A stretch of 64,000 nucleotides of DNA, taken from contig JAQFVV010012507.1 of the NCBI GenBank assembly GCA_028023455.1, positions 806,001 to 870,000 of the forward strand, given 5' to 3'. The stretch is from Epiperipatus broadwayi. Its lineage: Eukaryota > Onychophora > Udeonychophora > Euonychophora > Peripatidae. Of the stretch, positions 58,060 through 64,000 are shown piece after piece (the first letter of the stretch is position 1; each line of letters opens with the position of its first letter). The notes beneath the pieces were generated by a model. That model saw only the letters and a program-made list of their open reading frames with translations, did not search any database and was not told where the DNA came from. The translations under genes and the position numbers were made by a program.

Positions 58060-58965
58060 TTAATAATTCAATTTAATTCAATTTATTTATTTAATGTATA
58101 ATTCACAGCACTGTAGGCCAACTATAGATTGTACATAAATTAATTAAACAGAACATATAAAGTTATAAAAAAATAAAAATATATAAAAAATGTAGATTAT
58201 ACATATGAATGGGAACAAAAGATGCCATATACATTAACTTTTAAATAAGAACTACGTTATAATTTTTATCAATTAAATCAAAAAAATTATTATTGCAATT
58301 TTTTTATTATGAAAGTCCAATAATCCAAACAATGGAGGAAATCTAAAAATATCTAACTAACAGGTTTTAAAATAAAAAAAGACTTGAAAGTCTTAGATTT
58401 ATATTCTGCTATATTAAAAGAAATATTTGATATCAGAATTTGACAAATTACTTTGTTAGTTATAATTTGAAAAAAAAGTTTTAGATCTGTTATACTTCTT
58501 CTTGAATAGAAAGATAATATGCTGTCTTTATTTAATCTGACATTTCTTTAAAATTTCTCTCCAAATAATTAAATTTTAACAATATCTCTTTTGGAGTATG
58601 TCTTCCAGACAAGAGATACATATTCAATAATAGAAAGAATAAGAGCTCTGAACAATTTAATTTTAACTAATTATTAAACAATCTGTCATATCTAAGAATC
58701 ATTCCCATAATTTTAAGAGTTCTGTTATTTACGAATTCTACATTCACATGAAATGATTCATTATTTGTAAATAGAATACCTAGATCCTTTTGAAAAATGC
58801 TACATTTCATTTTTTGAATACCTAGTATTCAGACTTCTTAAAATATGAGACTATCTAACATTTTATTTTCACTATATCAGGCAATAAAATTATTAATATG
58901 ATTTTGTAGAGATAATTGATCATTTGATATAATTATCTGTTTAAAAATCTTGTAACCTCGAAATG
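58060..58965 (-). pseudogene. decayed LINE ORF2 fragment (RT thumb and C-terminus)
   Basis: A minus-strand frame with scattered stops and shifts contains MKCSIFQKDLGILFTNNESF, then HVNVEFVNNRTLKIMGMILR, then YDRLFNN, SELLFFLLLNMYLLSG and RHTPKEILLK. The DLGIL..N.SF...V......L.GMI......F series, followed by a hydrophobic stretch and W/R.P...., is the standard segment after the YADD block in CR1/Jockey-like reverse transcriptases. Further downstream MSD.IKTAYYLSIQEE fits the next helix. The RT catalytic blocks are missing, so this is a 5'-truncated dead copy. It may be the same family as the 5.3-kb fragment. Confidence 0.58.
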
Positions 58966-58969
58966 TGTA

Positions 58970-60095
58970 TTTCAATATATATATATAAAAGAATGTTTTT
59001 ATATCAATCTTCTTGATATGTTTCTCAGCAATAAAGAAAATTCAGTATTAATAAATTTATATATTTGTCAAATAAAAAAATAAAAAATCATTTTCAAAAG
59101 TACATTGTCTTTAACATTTATACATTTTTTAATAATATCTCCTAAAAGTTGAAGTATCTTATTTGAAAATTGAAACCTAATAGAAATTAATTTTTAAATA
59201 GATGTTTATAATAATTGATTTAATAAATAAACCATTTACTTAAATTTAATTTTGATTTGATGTAAAATTAATTAATATACAGCATAATATTATAAAGTAA
59301 AGTGTCGTTAATTTTATCATGCAAATACACACACGCGCGCACACACATATAATCTATTAATACATAGCATGTAAAACAAAATATGAAACTAAAAATTAAG
59401 AATAAAATGAAACGTCGAAAATATTTTTTATGTGACATTTTTATAAAAGATTTTAGGATTAAAATATAAAAAAAGGAATTTTTTAAAGGTGGAAGATAAA
59501 ATAAAATAGCTTTTTGCAAAATAGAGAATATGAGAATGATGGGTCGTGTGAAAGTCTGTGCTTATATACTCTATATATTACATAAATAATAGTATAGTAG
59601 TAGAAGGAATAAAGTTTGTTCTTAAAGATTCTAAGCAACTGAAAAAAAGCTTTTCTATTATGATTCGATACATATACAAAAATGATCAAATAGAAATGTT
59701 AATTCAATTTTATTATCAAATCCCTATTATGTTGAATATTAAATTATTGTAATTTAATATATAGATGCCACAGATTCACATCATAACCAAGACACCACCC
59801 CCATCCTCTAATGACTATTACTAATCATTTATTAGAAAATAAATTTTTATATCATTTTTGCTTAGTTATATATTTTAAACTTTAATTAAAGTCTGTATTA
59901 AATATAATGAGTAAACAGGTTTGACGAACATTATATTCTACCTTAAATTTAGCCTAGTACTGTTTTTTATATAAACATCTTTTTATTTTTTTATGTAAAT
60001 TAATTTCTTCAGTTATATTTGTTTACACTAAGTAAAATAATGATATTATGTTTTATGTAATACTTCAAAATCTTTATTTACATCAACAGGACTAT
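58970..60095. other. AT-rich DNA, no gene seen
   Basis: Contains a CA/CGCG run near 59325-59350 and short overlapping AT-biased frames on both strands that are not credible genes. Confidence 0.5.
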
Positions 60096-60157
60096 CTATG
60101 TCCATTATATATATATATATATATATCTATGTCCATTATATATATATATATATATAG
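60096..60157 (+). repeat. duplicated CTATGTCCATTA-(TA)n unit
   Basis: CTATCTATGTCCAT followed by (TA)n occurs twice head to tail. Confidence 0.85.
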
Positions 60158-60159
60158 TA

Positions 60160-62440
60160 AAATCCTTTGTGTTGAGACTAATAGCTTTTATTTATAGTCT
60201 TTCGTGGATCAGTGCCATCAATAATAAGTCACTTAGCACATAAATCTCAATTAAAACTACTATAATTATTATGTTTGGCTTGTCTTATTTGGAAATATTT
60301 TTATACTACAAATGTAGAAGGATCAAATGAAGATGGTAAAAATAGAATAATTTGCAAAATTTGCCAATTTTTTCTTATGCCTAAAAAATTATTTTTTTAA
60401 GTAATAAGTAATTCCACATTAATAATAATAATGCAAAATCAGAAAGTAATAATAGGAAACTAATTATTTATTTATGAGTAGAAATAGTCGAAATGTGCAA
60501 AGATTTCTTGATAAGAACTACTTAAGACTTGAAATTCTGACAGCATTTAAAGAAAATGTTTTCAAGATTTAATGTTGTTATAAGTATCTTTAGTAAAATT
60601 GTCATTTAGAGAAAGAAGTTCAATTGAAATATTAAATAGCTTGAAGTTTTTGTAGAAGGAATATCATCAGTAAGATTGAAGAATATAGATATAATTGGAT
60701 CTCTAATTTAGTATCTTCTAGTATCATTAAAAGCGATATTAATATTAAAATATTTTTCCATTATGGTATCTGTGTATGTTTCAACAGAATCTATGATTAA
60801 ATATTAGACAAAATTTTCAGAGAGGAAAAAAAATATTATTTAATTTGAAAGTGTTATTGTACCAATATGATTTTTTTGGATTTTATGTAAGAATTAGTAC
60901 TATTAATAAAATAATAAACTATACATCATAGTTATGGAAAATAGTAATATTGACTTTATAAACTTAGATAAAGAATTGTTAATGAATGTTTGCACAAAAC
61001 ATAAATTGACTTTCATGATCCATTCAGGCAAAAATGATTTATAAATTATTTGTTACTTTTATACTAAAAATCAATAGTATTTGATAAATTGCATTGTAAT
61101 TAGGAGTCAAAGAAGGTAAAAGAAATTAAAACTGTAGAGCATTAAAGCTTCATATTGTTATTATTGTTAAACAAAATTTAAATTAGTTCACTCCGCTTTA
61201 AGGTCAAAAAGATAGTTGAATTAAAAATAAATCTAGCAAAATGGGAGTGTAGGATATTCGATGTTTACTTATTACAATCTGTCACTATTTATTATAAATT
61301 AAACATTCTAATTACAATTTAATTTTCAAACATGTCTTGTTAATGAGACATGACATTCTGTTAATGCTTGTGTTGTTGACATGAATTGGGTTCACTAAAA
61401 AATAATGTTTGGCGAGTTTTATGACTATAAATAAATTATTATATTTTTACCTGCCATAATTATAAAATTAATTTTATCAACAATGTAAAGATATAAAGCT
61501 AGAAAATTAATGACATGCAAAAAATATTAAGAAAATCGTGTGCTGGTCATGTTTATTTTAAAAGACGTAGAAGCAACAAACGGTCTTGAAAAAGCAACAA
61601 TTATAATCCTATTAAATTAGTAAATGATATTATTTTATGTAAAAATAATATTTTAAACAAAAAAATTTTAAATGTTGACACAAACACTCATTTCACTAGT
61701 TTTGATATATATTTATTACCTCCTTATTGATTTAAGTTTGAAGAAAACATCCATCTTAATGAATGAGTAAAATGTTAACTAGACAACTACTACTGAAATT
61801 TTTAAGAATGTTGGGATTAGGATGTTTTACGATGTAGTCTTTATAATATAAAAATTTTGAACTTCAAACAGCTAAACTCAAAAGGATTCTCTTTGATTTA
61901 GCTATTTGAAGTTTAGAATTTATATTTGTTCACAGAGAGCTTTGTTCAAATATCTTAACATCATAAATTGTAGCATTGATTGCCTTGTGTGCTGATGTCA
62001 CTAATTTATTCTGTAAGATAATGTTAAAGTTTATATTTTATTTTTTGAACAACATTTAAAACATATATTGCTATTAATTTTTTTGCTTACTATGTGAAAG
62101 TGAAAAAAAAAATTGGGGTGAAGGAAGATATATGCAATTGGATTTGGAAAGATTGGGAATAATATTGATAATTTTTGGAAAATGTTTCATTACGACATCT
62201 TAAATATAAAAGGAAAAAATAATGTGTGTGTGTGTTATTGCAAGAAGATTTTAAAACTAAGTTGTACATATGATTTCTAATTTAAGAAAAAGATTTATGA
62301 TAAAGTTTTTGAGGTATAATATTAGAAAACATGTTTATCGATCATCATTGAAAGAAAGAAAAGTTTTTTTTTTTCTTTTGTATAAAAGGGTTTGAAAAAT
62401 AGTAGACAAAATATAAAGTTAAATAGAGAGTAGGGAACTT
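60160..62440. other. AT-rich DNA, no gene seen
   Basis: At 61855-61925 two arms (AACTTCAAACAGCTAAA and TTTAGCTATTTGAAGTT) form a small imperfect foldback. Otherwise no coding signal. Confidence 0.45.
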
Positions 62441-62455
62441 AAAAAATAAGAAATA

Positions 62456-63600
62456 TGGATTGCATTTGTATCCCACAATGTATACATAGTGGTCTGAAAG
62501 AAATTAGACATGATGTGATAGTGTACCATATGTGATAAGGTTTATTATTTAAAATGCTTAAACAAGAATAGGAAGGATGTAACAGATGTGTGGTTATGTA
62601 GACCATGTGTAAATGTGATAAAAGAGTCAAACTGATTTCTAGGTATAGATAGTTTAAAGAGAAAGTCAGGAGAAAATGAGCAAAATGTAGTTGTAAAAGA
62701 TAGAACAGAGTATGTTTTTAGTGGAGTGACAAGAGATATGGATATAACAAGATAAGTAGTGCAATAAAAATGGTTAGTCAAAAAATAAGTAAGATGGAGA
62801 AAGAGATAAAGGATATAAAAAAATTAAAATCATCAGAGACAATATAAGAGCAGATAATAAAATTATTAAAAAGAAATGATAATGAAGAAGTAGATAAGAA
62901 AGTCAAGAAGATGGAAGAGAACATTATTGATAAAATAGGAAAGTAAATTATGAGACACTACTGATAGGAGATTTACTATTTAAAAGATGTGGAAATGTAA
63001 TTGCAAGAGAAGGTCAAAAACTATATGTAAAAATATGTTGACCTGGATCTAGAATTAGGGATGTTACTGATAAGGTAAAGTAACAAGAGAATATAAATGT
63101 GAATGTTATAGTAAGGACAAATAAATTGTCAGAGCCATCAGAGAGGGTTATGGATGAGTATATAGAATTGATTAGTAATTTGAGTAAGATTAAAGCAAGT
63201 GTAGGAATAATTGGATTATTACCAAGATTTGTAATAATTTATTTTATTTGCCATTAAATTATTAAATAATAAATATAAATTTGTTGAATACATATAAACC
63301 AGTGAAGCTTCCTTTAATTATTTAACAATCCTTTATAGCTAAGCACTTTGGGGCAATATTTAAGTCCCATAATCATAGCTAATTAACCGATGATACATTA
63401 TAAATAATGCTTTTTAATCGCATATAAATGTTAACATAAAATATTCAAATATGCAAATTTCCAAACAATAAGAGATTGAAAAAATTGTATGAGAGAAATG
63501 ATATTATGTTTTGTGAATGTGTGGATTTTTTTTATTAGTAAGAGGAAGTTATATAATAAAGTTGGATTGCACTTAGCAAAAGAAGTAAGTGAAGTTTCAG
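62456..63600 (+). pseudogene. LINE ORF1 relic: PHD finger, coiled coil, SGNH/esterase-like domain
   Basis: Frame from 62456: CTICDKVYYLKCLNK, then DVWLCRPCVNV, a PHD-type C-x2-C...Y-x2-C...W-x-C-x2-C pattern, running to about 62755. From ATG 62770 in another frame, a Lys/Glu-rich coiled coil reads MVSQKISKMEKEIKDIKKL and then VDKKVKKMEENI. From about 62949: ETLLIGDLLFKRCGNVIARE, GQKLYVKIC, stop, PGSRIRDVTDKVK, stop, then SKIKASVGIIGLLPR, matching the SGNH hydrolase-like domain of CR1-type ORF1 proteins with the catalytic Ser of GDS replaced by Leu. The remainder (LYERNDIMFC and then LYNKVGLHLAKE, the His block) resumes after about 240 bp of unrelated AT-rich DNA at 63236-63475. Multiple stops and frame changes show decay. 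Confidence 0.6.
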
Positions 63601-63609
63601 GATGTTTGA

Positions 63610-64000
63610 TTTATAAAGAATATTATAGTTTGGGAAACTTATAAACAGGGTGATGGGGTTTTAAATCGCAGTATTAATAAAAAGAATGGATGGGATAAAA
63701 GAGAGAAACAAAGTGTAGCTGATTTTGATATAAATGTAGATGTGGAGATCGAATGTCTCTGTATAATTAATGGTAAGCAAGTTACTTATAAATGTAATGG
63801 AGAAGAAAGAGTCAAAAATATTTATAAAAGAGTAGTTAGGAAAGAAAAAATTGTTAAAATTGGGTATTTGAATATGCAAGGTGATAGAAAATCAGAATAG
63901 TTTCTGGAATTAACCAAAGCAGTTAAAAATAAAGATCTTGAGGTACTAGTAGTAGTGGAAACATATCTAAGAGAAGAAGAACCTATACTGGAAGATTTGG
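63610..64000 (+). pseudogene. start of LINE ORF2: APE endonuclease N-terminus, cut by window end
   Basis: A frame open from 63610 reads NKKNGWDKREKQSVADFDIN, then DVEIECLCINGKQ-like sequence and KIVKIGYLNMQGDRKSE, a TAG at 63898-63900, then FLELTKAVKNKDLEVLVVVE and TYLREEEPILEDL to the window edge. The LN.Q...K..E series, with a conserved Glu in VVETYL, is the N-terminal part of APE-type LINE endonucleases. It follows the PHD/SGNH ORF1 relic in the same orientation, so both belong to one element that continues beyond 64000. Confidence 0.58.

Noticed and set aside
59268-59752. Overlapping frames on both strands near 59.3-59.75 kb
   Set aside because: Low-complexity, mutually overlapping and without motifs.

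Overview
The window is eukaryotic intergenic or intronic DNA. It is very AT-rich by eye and full of microsatellites ((TA)n, (ATT)n, (GATA)n), foldback repeats and transposable-element remains. There are no operons, no bacterial gene density and no intact long host gene. The mix of elements fits an invertebrate animal genome: an APE-type two-ORF LINE, CR1/Jockey-like LINE debris (one ORF1 with PHD and SGNH/esterase-like domains), Penelope-like elements with GIY-YIG tails, and SINE-like repeats. A mollusc, and especially a cephalopod, is my best guess. That guess is inference from repeat style, not proof.

Layout. 0-5 kb: AT-rich DNA with several short exon-like islands (minus strand 766-856 and 1158-1271; plus strand 3480-3519 and 4171-4258). 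5-15 kb: decayed elements (LINE C-terminus near 5.3 kb, Penelope-like tail at 7.6-8.2 kb, foldback at 9.4 kb, gag-like relic at 12.4 kb, TIR-like element at 13.9-14.3 kb). 15.4-17.0 kb: an inverted repeat with about 325-bp arms plus an extra direct copy, then a back-to-back pair of SINE-like repeats. 18.9-20.4 kb: a foldback element and a four-copy palindromic cluster. 23.7-24.0 kb: a GGAT/GATA microsatellite. 25.9-28.1 kb: an inverted repeat and a diverged tandem duplication. 28.6-30.2 kb: splice-site-like islands. 32.8-38.8 kb: a nearly full-length LINE of about 6 kb with a candidate target-site duplication and only a handful of disabling lesions. 41.7-42.6 kb: an 880-bp GATA array. 42.6-43.1 kb: a diverged member of the 15.4-kb repeat family. 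46.26-49.83 kb: a tandem array of 8.5 copies of a 418-bp unit of that same family. 50-54 kb: further exon-like islands. 54.3-55.7 kb: an inverted pair of Penelope-like tails and a 100-bp palindrome. 58-59 kb: a decayed LINE RT fragment. 62.4-64.0 kb: a second LINE running off the window, with PHD, coiled-coil, SGNH and the start of an endonuclease domain.

The most distinctive signal is the roughly 414-418-bp repeat family. It appears in three states within 35 kb: a fold-back, an old diverged tandem pair, and a nearly homogeneous array bounded on both sides by (TA)n. It has no recognisable coding capacity and matches no family I can name. Several short islands have good splice signals and a coding-like open frame. 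They may be exons of host genes with long introns, but I cannot link them into one gene or name a product.
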